Of a DNA stretch of 10,355 nucleotides, positions 1-6,670 are shown in pieces (position 1 is the first letter of the stretch; each line of letters begins with the position of its first letter). Origin of the DNA: Gammaproteobacteria bacterium. GTDB taxonomy: Bacteria > Pseudomonadota > Gammaproteobacteria > SURF-13. The position numbers and the translations under genes were made by a program. Below the pieces are notes generated by a model that was not told where the DNA came from, did no database searches, and worked only from the letters and a program-made list of their open reading frames with translations. The stretch is taken from positions 1 to 10,355 of the forward strand of contig JAMDBH010000140.1 of NCBI GenBank assembly GCA_023487615.1. Reading direction: 5' to 3'.

Positions 1-348
1 GGTGGTTTTGCCATGGGTGCCCGCGACGGCCAGCACCCAACGGTCGCTGAGCACGTGTTCCGCCAGCCATTGTGGGCCCGAGGTGTAGGGTATGCCCTGG
101 TCGAGCACGTATTCGACCGCCGGATTGCCGCGCGATAAGGCATTGCCAATTACCACGCAATCCGGGTGCGGCTGGAGGTGGGAGGGCTGGTAGCCCTGCA
201 TGAGGGAGATGCCCATGTCCGCAAGCTGCGTGCTCATGGGAGGATAGATGCCGGTGTCCGATCCGCTGACCTCATGGCCCAGCTCCTGGGCCAGCCGCGC
301 GATGCCGCCCATGAAGGTGCCGCAGATGCCCAGGATGTGCAGGCGCAT
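1..348 (-). CDS. mpl: UDP-N-acetylmuramate:L-alanyl-gamma-D-glutamyl-meso-diaminopimelate ligase, N-terminal part
   Basis: Mpl joins the tripeptide L-Ala-gamma-D-Glu-meso-DAP, recovered from old peptidoglycan, to UDP-MurNAc in an ATP-dependent cytoplasmic reaction of murein recycling. The 116 visible codons start MRLHILGICGTFMGGIA, the nucleotide-fold opening typical of Mpl rather than MurC. SGSD follows at residues 28-31, and the Mur-ligase ATP-binding loop GTHGKTT lies at 110-116, where the window ends. The family is about 450 residues long, so roughly three quarters of the gene lies beyond position 1. The ATG is only 2 nt after the stop of the upstream membrane-protein gene and has no clear Shine-Dalgarno sequence, which suggests translational coupling. 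The ligase family is certain; Mpl over MurC rests on the N-terminal sequence. Confidence 0.93.
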   Translation of the reverse strand, partial: MRLHILGICGTFMGGIARLAQELGHEVSGSDTGIYPPMSTQLADMGISLMQGYQPSHLQPHPDCVVIGNALSRGNPAVEYVLDQGIPYTSGPQWLAEHVLSDRWVLAVAGTHGKTT

Positions 349-350
349 AG

Positions 351-836
351 CTACAGGCCGGAAGGGGCCAACAGCGACGCCAGCGCGAGCGAGGCCAGCA
401 GATAGCCCATGCCGGCGAGGATGCCCATCGGCAGAGACACGTTCAGCGCGTGCCGCAAGATGTGGCCTATCACCGTCAAGCTCCAAACCGTGATCAGCAA
501 CAGCAGCAACGGCGGGGCGTTTTGGACGAGCACGAGCGGCAGGGCGAACAGTCCGATCACCACCCCCGTTCCCGCGAGGGCGGAGAGGGTTTGCGTCAGA
601 CGCTGGGGAAGACGGCGCACCATCAGCAGGGTATAAGTAAGCGCCGCGAGGGTCAAGGTATCCGCGAGTCCGTATACTACGGCGCTCCCGAAGGACTGTG
701 TTGTGACAGTGAGCGCGATGCTTGTCGCTGTGTATGCGAGCAACGACAGGGTGAGCACGGATTGAGTAGCGGGAAGGTCTTGCGGGCCCGCGCGCAGCAA
801 ACAGATGTCCACATACAGCTTAAATATGTTCAGCAA
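351..836 (-). CDS. Small polytopic inner-membrane protein, function unknown, upstream of mpl
   Basis: This encodes about 161 residues with roughly five hydrophobic segments: one after the motif LLRAGPQDLP near the N terminus, then others around AYTATSIAL, LADTLTLAALTYTLL, the run GTGVVIGLFALPLVLV and LLLLLITVWSLTV, and a last one near the C terminus. It should be an integral membrane protein. I recognise the N-terminal RAGPQDLP stretch as recurring in uncharacterised proteobacterial membrane proteins, but no function follows from it. The chosen start is a TTG at 836 because AGGA lies 5-10 nt upstream (841-846 on the plus strand reads AATCCT). The same frame opens earlier at a TTG at 869, which would add 11 residues but has a weaker ribosome site. 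The stop is 2 nt before mpl, so the two are probably cotranscribed. Confidence 0.75.
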   Translation of the reverse strand: MLNIFKLYVDICLLRAGPQDLPATQSVLTLSLLAYTATSIALTVTTQSFGSAVVYGLADTLTLAALTYTLLMVRRLPQRLTQTLSALAGTGVVIGLFALPLVLVQNAPPLLLLLITVWSLTVIGHILRHALNVSLPMGILAGMGYLLASLALASLLAPSGL

Positions 837-895
837 GTGAAATCCTGTTAGAAACGCCGTTCGGGCCAATGCGTCCGTGACTATCGGGGCATAAC

Positions 896-911
896 GGCTT
901 ATTCTATACCA
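896..911 (-). promoter_or_regulatory. Possible extended -10 promoter for the membrane protein-mpl pair
   Basis: Read on the minus strand, 911 to 901 gives TGGTATAGAAT, an extended -10 element (TG-n-TATAGA). No good -35 box is present at 16-18 bp, as is allowed for extended -10 promoters. The expected start point is near 896, in front of both candidate TTG starts of the membrane gene. No comparably good plus-strand promoter for rnd was found in the 837-962 gap. Confidence 0.35.
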
Positions 912-962
912 TGGCAGCGCAATTGCACGCCCCGGAACCTCTTCTCATCACGCAATAATTTC

Positions 963-2129
963 ATGCAAGAATTTTACGTTAACACACCGCAACAACTGAT
1001 TACGTTGTGTCAGGCCTTGCAGGATAGCCGCTGGCTTGCAATCGACACGGAGTTTATGCGCGAGAAGACCTATTATGCGCAACTGTGTCTGTTGCAGGTG
1101 GCGAGCGAAGATATAATCGCCTGCGTAGACCCGCTTGCGCTTTCCGATCTCAGCCCGTTGCTGGAACTGATTTATGATCCCGCGGTCGTCAAGGTCATGC
1201 ACTCGGCGCGGCAGGATTTGGAGATCTTCTACGATCTGCGCGGCGAATTGCCGCGGCCCGTGTTCGATACTCAGATCGCCGCGACCCTGTTGGGTCACGG
1301 CGATCAGGTCGGATACGGGGCGCTGGTGCGTGCGATGTGCGGCGTGCAACTCGACAAGGCGCACACCCGCACCGATTGGTGCCAGCGGCCACTCGACCCT
1401 GAGCAGGTGCACTACGCCGCCGATGACGTGCGCTATTTGGGTCACATCTATCATGCCCAGCACGATGAACTGTCCCGCATGGGGAGGCTGGACTGGCTGA
1501 GCGAGGACTTTGCCGAACTCACCGACAGCCGCCGTTACGCCGGTTCCCCGCAATCGGCCTGGCGTAAAATTCATCATGCGCATCTCCTGAAAGGCGTCCA
1601 GTTGGCAGTCTTGCAGGCCTTGACCGCCTGGCGTGAGGAACGCGCCAAGGCGGCCAATAAACCGCGTAAGTGGTTGCTTGCCGATGAGATCCTGTTTGAA
1701 TTGGCGCGTCAGATGCCGAAGGATGACGCGGGGCTCGCCAAGATACGTGGACTGGAGGCGGGCGCCGCTAAGCGCCATGGGGCCGACCTTTTGGAGTTGA
1801 TTGCGCGAGCGGCGCAGTTACCCAAAGAGCAATGGCCGGAACCCCAGGTACCGCCGCGGCTGGACAGCAGTCAAGCGGCCCTGGCCGATGTGCTGATGGC
1901 GGTAGTGCGTCTGCGCGGCGAGGAGAGCAGGGTAAGCTCGACAAGCCTTGCGACACGCAAGGATCTCGAACACATTGTGTTGGGGCGGCGGGACGTTACG
2001 CCGTTGCACGGCTGGCGTCGCGCGCTGGTCGGCGATGATTTGCTGGGCATCGTAGAGGGGCGGCTCAGTTTACAGGTGGGCGGTAGCGGGCTGAAGGTTA
2101 CAGCAGTGAGGGATGCACTCTCCGGTTGA
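963..2129 (+). CDS. rnd: Ribonuclease D
   Basis: RNase D is a 3'-5' exoribonuclease that trims the 3' ends of tRNA precursors and other small RNAs in the cytoplasm. The 388 residues compare with about 375 in E. coli. The DEDDy exonuclease residues all fall at the E. coli positions: Asp28 and Glu30 in IDTEF, Asp85 in SARQDLEIF, and Tyr151 and Asp155 in HYAADDVRYLG. Two HRDC-type helical domains follow at about 212-290 and 300-380 (for example LTAWREERAKAANKPRKWLL). The ATG at 963 is preceded by an AT-rich stretch without a clear Shine-Dalgarno sequence, so initiation may be weak. That start is supported by the correct numbering of the catalytic residues. It is divergent from the mpl pair. Confidence 0.96.
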   Translation: MQEFYVNTPQQLITLCQALQDSRWLAIDTEFMREKTYYAQLCLLQVASEDIIACVDPLALSDLSPLLELIYDPAVVKVMHSARQDLEIFYDLRGELPRPVFDTQIAATLLGHGDQVGYGALVRAMCGVQLDKAHTRTDWCQRPLDPEQVHYAADDVRYLGHIYHAQHDELSRMGRLDWLSEDFAELTDSRRYAGSPQSAWRKIHHAHLLKGVQLAVLQALTAWREERAKAANKPRKWLLADEILFELARQMPKDDAGLAKIRGLEAGAAKRHGADLLELIARAAQLPKEQWPEPQVPPRLDSSQAALADVLMAVVRLRGEESRVSSTSLATRKDLEHIVLGRRDVTPLHGWRRALVGDDLLGIVEGRLSLQVGGSGLKVTAVRDALSG

Positions 2130-2210
2130 CGCTGCATGAATGCCGTTCTATATTGGCATTATCGAATGACATTGCAGATGTCAGACATGAAAAGCAACGC
2201 AAAGATCAGC

Positions 2211-2420
2211 ATGGCAGAATCGGAACTCAAAAAACTGGAGACGCGCATAGACGAGATGCTTTGCGCCTGTGCGCGGCTCAGTGAGGAGAATGCATCGCTG
2301 CGTAAACAGCAGCGTGCGCTGATGGCCGAGCGGGCCAAGCTACTGGAGAAGACGACGCTGAGCCAGACGCGCGTCGAGACCATGATCCAACGGCTCAAGC
2401 TGCTGGAGCAGCGAGCATGA
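2211..2420 (+). CDS. Small coiled-coil protein, TIGR02449 / ZapB-like, upstream of zapA
   Basis: This is a 69-residue, charged, helical protein with heptad-like spacing through ELKKLETRIDEM, LSEENASLRKQQRAL and RVETMIQRLKLLEQ. It has the length and composition of the TIGR02449 family, which in gammaproteobacteria commonly sits just before zapA. A role alongside ZapA at the division ring is plausible from context but not shown. The stop overlaps the zapA start as ATGA, so the pair is translationally coupled. The reading frame is open from an ATG at 2136, with further ATGs at 2166, 2178 and 2187. None has a convincing ribosome site, and 2211 was chosen because MAESELKKLE matches where family members begin. 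The start could be 2187. Confidence 0.8.
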   Translation: MAESELKKLETRIDEMLCACARLSEENASLRKQQRALMAERAKLLEKTTLSQTRVETMIQRLKLLEQRA

Positions 2421-2731
2421 GCCGCGACGCCGCGCTGGTCACGGTGTATATTCTGGAAAAGGAATACCATGTGGTGTGTGCCGAGAACGAGAAAGAGGCG
2501 TTGCTCGATTCGGCCCACTACTTGCATAGTAAGATGAAAGAGATCCGCGACAGTGGTAAAGTAATAGGTACGGAGCGCATCGCGGTGATGGCGGCCTTGA
2601 ACATGGCGCATGAATTGCTTCAGCAGCGTGGGCGCAAAGAGGATTATTCTCAGGTCTTCGGGAATAAGATCCGCGCCTTGCAGGATAAGATTGAGGTTGC
2701 GCTGCATAAGAGTAAGCAGATGGAGTTTTGA
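2417..2731 (+). CDS. zapA: Cell division protein ZapA
   Basis: ZapA binds FtsZ and bundles its protofilaments at midcell. The 104-residue product has the ZapA layout. The N-terminal globular part includes VTVYILEKEYHVVC and ENEKEALLDSAHYLHSKM, and the region GTERIAVMAALNMAHELL (about 51-68) is the usual most conserved stretch. A C-terminal coiled coil (about 70-100) mediates tetramer formation. GGAG lies 8 nt before the ATG, inside the upstream gene, and the start overlaps that gene's stop. The 6S RNA gene follows immediately, as in E. coli and many relatives, which supports the call. Confidence 0.95.
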   Translation: MSRDAALVTVYILEKEYHVVCAENEKEALLDSAHYLHSKMKEIRDSGKVIGTERIAVMAALNMAHELLQQRGRKEDYSQVFGNKIRALQDKIEVALHKSKQMEF

Positions 2732-2775
2732 ACGGTTGTTGGGTGCGTTGCCCCCGGCCGTTGACAGTTTGGGCG

Positions 2776-2955
2776 TCCCCTGCAGTGTTTGTTAGTAGAT
2801 TGGGTATTTTCTTGAGCCTAATTCAATGCCCCGGGGCCCTACATTAACGATGTTGTTGTGCATGTCCGCGCGACGGAAAGCCTGATACATCGCATAGGGT
2901 CCCACCTGAACCGTTGGTTCAAGGACGAAAATCTACGACGGCACATGCGGAGGGC
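2776..2955 (+). ncRNA. ssrS: 6S RNA, regulator of sigma-70 RNA polymerase
   Basis: 6S RNA binds the housekeeping RNA polymerase holoenzyme by imitating an open promoter and lowers its activity in stationary phase. Segments match the E. coli 6S RNA in order: CTTGAGCC at 2811-2818; GTTGTTGTGCATGTCCG, then GACGGAAAGCC near 2873-2883; the hairpin CCTGAACC-GTT-GGTTCAAGG at 2905-2924; and ACGACGGCACATGCGGAG closing the 3' side to about 2952. The outer ends can pair (CCCU-GCA-GU with AC-UGC-AGGG, with bulges), giving a terminal stem and a length of about 180 nt. The position between zapA and fau is the classic one. The ends are estimated to within about 5-10 nt. No clean promoter was found for the 5' end near 2776. 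A perfect TTGACA at 2761-2766 would start transcription too far downstream. Confidence 0.9.
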
Positions 2956-2968
2956 GCCCCCTACCTTA

Positions 2969-3021
2969 TATGGGGCGCCTCTAAAAATAGTGGAAAGACG
3001 CATTTTTAGAGGCGCCCTATG
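2969..3021 (+). promoter_or_regulatory. Long hairpin covering the fau ribosome binding site and start codon
   Basis: GGGCGCCTCTAAAAAT (2973-2988) and ATTTTTAGAGGCGCCC (3002-3017) form a perfect 16-bp inverted repeat with a 13-nt loop. In RNA the helix extends outwards through G-U and A-U pairs (2969-2972 with 3018-3021) into the AUG of fau. The only Shine-Dalgarno-like sequence, AGAGG at 3008-3012, lies wholly in the right arm. No T-run follows the right arm on the plus strand, so it does not look like an intrinsic terminator. The likely effect is to limit fau translation or to protect or guide processing of the 6S 3' end. The structure is seen in the sequence; the function is inferred. Confidence 0.65.
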
Positions 3022-3612
3022 AATGATCGCCACCGCTTACGCGCCCAGATGCGCGCCCGGCGCCGTGCGGTCCCGGGCCGGGACCGCGCCGCAGCCGCTC
3101 TCGCCGTTGCCCGGCGGCTGACGAGGTTACGGGTATTTCGCACCGGCCGCCGTATCGCGTGTTACTGGCCGTATCAGGGCGAGCTGGATCTTCACCCCTT
3201 TATGCAGCGCATCTGGGAGCTGCGCAAGCAGTGTTACTTACCCCTTGTATCCAGCCGCTATCCCCGAACTCTGCGCTTCGCCCGTCACGAACCCGATGCG
3301 GTGCTGCGCCTGAATCACTTGGGTATAGCCGAGCCCCGTGCGCCGGGTAATAAGCGTATCGCTGCGGCGGCGCTTAACCTCATCATCGTTCCGCTGGTTG
3401 CGTTCGATGCGGCGGGGAATCGTCTTGGCTGGGGCGCAGGGCACTATGACCGGACGCTCGCCTTTCTTAACCGCCGCCGTCATTGGCGTCGGCCGCGGTT
3501 AATTGGCGTGGGTTATGATTTCCAGCGGGTGGATAATATCGAATCCGCGCCGTGGGATGTGCCTCTTGATGGTGTGGTTACGGAGTCGGCTGTCTACGGT
3601 ACTATAGTCTAA
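3019..3612 (+). CDS. fau: 5-formyltetrahydrofolate cyclo-ligase
   Basis: This enzyme converts 5-formyl-THF to 5,10-methenyl-THF using ATP in the cytoplasm, returning stored folate to one-carbon metabolism; it is also called ygfA. The 197 residues carry the arginine-rich N-terminal helix (LRAQMRARRRAV, 7-18) and the family signature IIVPLVAFDAAGNRLGWGAGHYDR (122-145, shown across the phosphate/folate loop). The loop has His where many members have Tyr or Phe in GGGYYD. The start at 3019 keeps the conserved N-terminal helix; an internal Met11 is possible but less likely. It lies directly after 6S RNA, the usual association. Translation is probably controlled by the hairpin over its start. Confidence 0.94.
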   Translation: MNDRHRLRAQMRARRRAVPGRDRAAAALAVARRLTRLRVFRTGRRIACYWPYQGELDLHPFMQRIWELRKQCYLPLVSSRYPRTLRFARHEPDAVLRLNHLGIAEPRAPGNKRIAAAALNLIIVPLVAFDAAGNRLGWGAGHYDRTLAFLNRRRHWRRPRLIGVGYDFQRVDNIESAPWDVPLDGVVTESAVYGTIV

Positions 3613-3634
3613 GCGGCGCAGCGTCGCGCTTTTT
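3611..3634 (+). terminator. Weak intrinsic terminator candidate after fau
   Basis: AAGCG (3611-3615) pairs with CGCTT (3627-3631). With one bulge, CG at 3617-3618 pairs with CG at 3625-3626, leaving a 6-nt loop, and a run of five T follows (3630-3634). The stem is short and the T-run short, so termination would be partial. It overlaps the only upstream space available to pepP, whose possible -10 element CATAAT (3637-3642) would put the transcript start almost on the pepP ATG. Confidence 0.35.
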
Positions 3635-3648
3635 GGCATAATAGAGCG

Positions 3649-4965
3649 ATGCAGAAAGCAGAATTCACCAACCGCCGTAAACGCTTGATGCAGATGATGG
3701 GCACCGGCGCGATAGCCATCTTGCCCACTGCGCCGGTGCGCCTGCGTAACCGTGATGCGGAGTATCCGTACCGCGCGGACAGTGATTTCTACTATCTGAC
3801 CGGGTTCCCGGAGCCCGAAGCGGTGGCGGTGCTCATCCCCAGTCGCAAGCGGGGTGAGTACATCCTGTTTTGCCGAGAGCGCGATCTGCAACAGGAGACT
3901 TGGCACGGCCGGCGTGCGGGGACAGAAGGTGCTACCGCGCAGCATGGCGCCGATGACGCCTTCCCCATCAGCGATATCAATGAAATCCTCCCGGGCCTGC
4001 TGGAAAAATGCGAGCGGGTGTACTACACCATGGGCCTCTATCCCGACTTCGATCAACGTGTCATGGAGTGGGTAAATCAGATCCGCAACAAGTCGCGCGC
4101 GGGCACTCACGCGCCCCATGAATTTGTGGCGCTCGATTATGTGCTACATGAGATGCGGTTGTTCAAGAGCCGCGCCGAGATCGAGGCCATGCGCCGCGCG
4201 GCGCAAATCTCCGCCGCCGGTCACCGGCGCGCCATGCATGCCTGCCGGCCGGGAATGATGGAATATCAGGTCGAGGCCGAATTGCGTTATGAGTTCACCC
4301 GCTCCGGCAGCGCTGCCCCGGCCTACAATCCCATTGTGGGCGGCGGCGCCAATGCGTGCATCCTGCACTACACTGATAACAATGAACCGCTTAACGAGGG
4401 TGAGCTGTTATTAGTGGACGCCGGCGCCGAGTTTGATTGTTACGCCGGGGACATCACCCGCACCTATCCAGTCAATGGCCGGTTCACCCCTGCGCAACGC
4501 GCGCTGTATGAGGTGGTGCTTGCCGCGCAACTCGCGGCGCTGGACAAGGTACGGCCAGGTAATCACTGGAACGATCCGCACGCGGCGGCGGTGCGTGTGT
4601 TGACGCAAGGCCTGACTAAGCTGGGCCTGCTCAAGGGCCGATTGACTACGCTTATAAAAGATGAAGCCTACCGGCGTTTTTACATGCACCGCACCGGTCA
4701 TTGGCTGGGAATGGACGTGCATGATGTCGGCGACTACAAGATCGGAGACGAGTGGCGTGTGCTGGAACCCGGCATGGTGTTGACCGTAGAGCCCGGCCTG
4801 TACATCCCGGCGGGGAGCAAGGGCGTTGCGAAAAAGTGGTGGAACATCGGTATCCGCATCGAAGACGATGTGCGGGTCACTCGCAGCGGCCATGAAGTGC
4901 TTAGTGCCGGTGCTCCCAAGACCGTCGCGGAGATCGAAAGCTGGATGGCTAAAGGCCGGGTATAG
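3649..4965 (+). CDS. pepP: Xaa-Pro aminopeptidase (aminopeptidase P)
   Basis: This is a cytoplasmic dimanganese peptidase that removes the N-terminal residue from peptides with proline in second place. The 438 residues match E. coli PepP in length and design. The N-terminal creatinase-like domain covers about 1-170 ([21 protein letters not shown] is its hallmark region). The C-terminal pita-bread domain carries all five metal ligands: Asp257 (LLLVDAG), Asp268 ([11 protein letters not shown]), His351 ([12 protein letters not shown]), Glu381 (VEPGLYIP) and Glu405 (GIRIEDD). His358 and Arg403 are also present. The gene ends 9 nt before ubiH, so the two are cotranscribed. The enteric upstream partner ygfB is missing here. 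The ATG at 3649 has only a short GAG as ribosome site. Confidence 0.96.
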   Translation: MQKAEFTNRRKRLMQMMGTGAIAILPTAPVRLRNRDAEYPYRADSDFYYLTGFPEPEAVAVLIPSRKRGEYILFCRERDLQQETWHGRRAGTEGATAQHGADDAFPISDINEILPGLLEKCERVYYTMGLYPDFDQRVMEWVNQIRNKSRAGTHAPHEFVALDYVLHEMRLFKSRAEIEAMRRAAQISAAGHRRAMHACRPGMMEYQVEAELRYEFTRSGSAAPAYNPIVGGGANACILHYTDNNEPLNEGELLLVDAGAEFDCYAGDITRTYPVNGRFTPAQRALYEVVLAAQLAALDKVRPGNHWNDPHAAAVRVLTQGLTKLGLLKGRLTTLIKDEAYRRFYMHRTGHWLGMDVHDVGDYKIGDEWRVLEPGMVLTVEPGLYIPAGSKGVAKKWWNIGIRIEDDVRVTRSGHEVLSAGAPKTVAEIESWMAKGRV

Positions 4966-4974
4966 TAGCAAAAC

Positions 4975-6198
4975 GTGGACACCGACTACGATATCCTGAT
5001 TGTCGGCGCCGGAATGGTGGGCGCGAGCCTGGCCTGTGCGCTACGCGGTCAGCCACTCCGTATTGGCGTCATCGAGGCCGTCCCGTTTCGCTCCAGCCGC
5101 CAACCCAGTTATGACGATCGCACTATCGCCTTGTCTTATGGCTCGCGCCGCATCTTCGCGAGTATGGATCTGTGGGGGCGTATCGTGGAGCACGTCACCC
5201 CGATCAAGCAGATACACGTCTCCGAACAGGGCAGGCCCGGCTTTCTACGCATGGACAGCGTCGAGCAAGGCGTGGAGGCGCTTGGTTACGTTATCGAGAA
5301 CCGGCGCATGGGTGAGCTGTTTTCCGAGACTCTGAATTCGGCAAGCACCATTCAAGTCATCTGCCCGGCGCGCGTGAGCGGAATAAATATCGAAGCGGGA
5401 CAGGCAACGATAACGGCCGAACGTGAATATGGCGAGGTAGTGCATCTGACCGCGCGGCTGCTGGTGGTGGCGGATGGGCGCAACTCCGCCGCGCGTGAAT
5501 TGCTCGGCATTTCCAGCAGCGAACGCGATTACCGGCAGACTGCGGTTATCACCAACATCACTCCGCAGCGGCACCACGCCAATACGGCCTACGAACGATT
5601 TACCCCGCGCGGCCCCCTCGCGTTGCTGCCCATGAGTGAAGAACGCTGCGCCGTGGTGTGGTCGCTGAATAATGAACACCTCGACGCGGTGATGGCCCTC
5701 GACGATGAGGCCTTTCTCGATCTGCTGCAAACGCACTTCGGGGAACGCCTGGGACGTTTGCAAAAGGCGGGGGAACGGCATGCCTATCCGCTCCTCCTCT
5801 CACGGGCGCAGGAACTGGTGCGGCCGCGCGTCGCCTTGTTAGGCAACGCCGCCTGCACTCATCACCCGATTGCGGCGCAGAGTTTCAACCTGGGGTTGCG
5901 CGATGTGGCGGCGTTTGCGGAGATACTGATGAGTGCAAGGCGTGCTGGCCGAGATCCGGGTGACTATCAAGTCCTGCGGGATTACGCGCGCTCGCGGCGC
6001 GCAGACCATCTCGCCGTCACCGCGCTCACCGATATACCCGTTCGCCTTTTCTCAAAGAGCTTTGCACCGCTTTCGATGGCGCGCAGCGCGGGCATGGTGC
6101 TGGCCGGGCTGTTTCCGCCGCTCAAACAGGCACTGATGTGCCGCAGCATGGGCATCGCCGGTTGGCAATCGCGTCTGGCGCGGGGCTTGGCCTTGTGA
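4975..6198 (+). CDS. ubiH: Ubiquinone biosynthesis FAD-dependent hydroxylase, UbiH-type
   Basis: UbiH is a flavin monooxygenase of aerobic ubiquinone biosynthesis, adding a ring hydroxyl to the polyprenyl phenol intermediate. The 407 residues show the FAD Rossmann motif VGAGMVGAS (10-18), the DDRTIAL motif (47-53), the VADGRNS motif (165-171) and the C-terminal FAD motif GNAAxxxHPI-NLGLRD (290-310). That last motif reads AAQSFNLG where the family has AGQGFNLG. The gene starts with GTG at 4975; no good Shine-Dalgarno is seen, so coupling to pepP 9 nt upstream is likely. The pepP neighbour favours UbiH over the related UbiI or UbiF, but the exact hydroxylation position cannot be read from the sequence. 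Its stop overlaps the next start as TGATG. Confidence 0.9.
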   Translation: MDTDYDILIVGAGMVGASLACALRGQPLRIGVIEAVPFRSSRQPSYDDRTIALSYGSRRIFASMDLWGRIVEHVTPIKQIHVSEQGRPGFLRMDSVEQGVEALGYVIENRRMGELFSETLNSASTIQVICPARVSGINIEAGQATITAEREYGEVVHLTARLLVVADGRNSAARELLGISSSERDYRQTAVITNITPQRHHANTAYERFTPRGPLALLPMSEERCAVVWSLNNEHLDAVMALDDEAFLDLLQTHFGERLGRLQKAGERHAYPLLLSRAQELVRPRVALLGNAACTHHPIAAQSFNLGLRDVAAFAEILMSARRAGRDPGDYQVLRDYARSRRADHLAVTALTDIPVRLFSKSFAPLSMARSAGMVLAGLFPPLKQALMCRSMGIAGWQSRLARGLAL

Positions 6199-6653
6199 TG
6201 CGTCTGGCTACCCCGATGATAGACAGCCCTCGGATCGAGCTCGTCAAAAACAGCTTTGACGTGGACGATATCGTGTTTCACGGCCTCATGGCGCTCGGCG
6301 TATTGAAGGAACTGGGTATCAAATCGAGTGGTCCGCAGCACAAACGCTGGTTCAAGTTCATGCAGCGCACCGGGCGGTTCAGCGAAGCCCCGGATTATCC
6401 AGTCTGGACTAAAGACGAATTTCTGGAATACGCCGGAATCGTTTTGGCAATGAGCGACCCTGACGTACAGGGATGTACTAATGTCGCGGGAGGCAGGACG
6501 CCGGGAGCGACCGCCCACCTTCTGTTTCCTTATGCGCGCGACGGTGTGGCGGCCATCACTGAATTTACATTAGAGCACTTGCGTGATTACGAGCATCTCA
6601 TCAACGTCGGCGCCAGCATCAACCGTCCGCCTTACGAAATAATAAGGATATAA
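6198..6653 (+). CDS. Unrecognised 151-residue soluble protein between ubiH and aroC
   Basis: I do not recognise this protein. It is soluble, with no signal peptide or membrane segment. It has an N-terminal stretch with hydrophobic helices ([19 protein letters not shown], 22-40), a basic aromatic patch ([14 protein letters not shown], 48-61), a glycine/threonine-rich middle ([15 protein letters not shown], 93-107, with the only cysteine at 93) and an acidic C-terminal helix followed by [14 protein letters not shown]. The chosen start is the ATG in the TGATG overlap with the ubiH stop. The frame also extends upstream to an ATG at 6138 inside ubiH, which is less likely. Codon usage resembles its neighbours. 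It occupies the place where ubiI/visC often follows ubiH, but it has no flavoprotein motifs and is far too short to be that enzyme. A ubiquinone-related or shikimate-related role would be guesswork. Confidence 0.8.
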   Translation: MRLATPMIDSPRIELVKNSFDVDDIVFHGLMALGVLKELGIKSSGPQHKRWFKFMQRTGRFSEAPDYPVWTKDEFLEYAGIVLAMSDPDVQGCTNVAGGRTPGATAHLLFPYARDGVAAITEFTLEHLRDYEHLINVGASINRPPYEIIRI

Positions 6654-6670
6654 AGGATATAAAGGATATG
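6644..6670 (+). repeat. Threefold 9-bp tandem repeat forming the aroC ribosome binding region
   Basis: AAGGATATA occurs at 6644, 6653 and 6662 in perfect tandem, the third copy ending in ATG instead of ATA. Each unit contains AAGGA, a good Shine-Dalgarno core. The middle copy is 10 nt from the aroC ATG and is the likely functional site; the third copy is only 1 nt away. The first and second copies contain the last codons and the TAA (6651-6653) of the upstream gene, so both genes' signals are interleaved with the repeat. Confidence 0.85.

Noticed and set aside
948..1778. A 276-codon minus-strand open frame opposite rnd
   Set aside because: It is antisense to a gene with all catalytic residues in place and resembles no family. 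It is a by-product of GC-rich codon bias.
2731..2762. Inverted repeat AACGG...CCGTT with inner GGG/CCC after zapA, considered as a terminator
   Set aside because: The stem is interrupted by large internal loops and no T-run follows. It may be incidental.
2761..2789. Perfect -35 hexamer TTGACA considered as the 6S RNA promoter
   Set aside because: No acceptable -10 box lies 16-18 bp downstream, and the implied start would remove the 5' strand of the 6S terminal stem.
2839..3033. A 64-codon minus-strand open frame opposite 6S RNA
   Set aside because: It lies over the conserved 6S structure and the fau hairpin, with arginine-rich, low-complexity translation and no ribosome site.
3637..3649. 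CATAAT as a leaderless pepP promoter
   Set aside because: There is no -35 box at a proper distance and the element overlaps the tail of a terminator candidate. Support is too weak to list as a feature.
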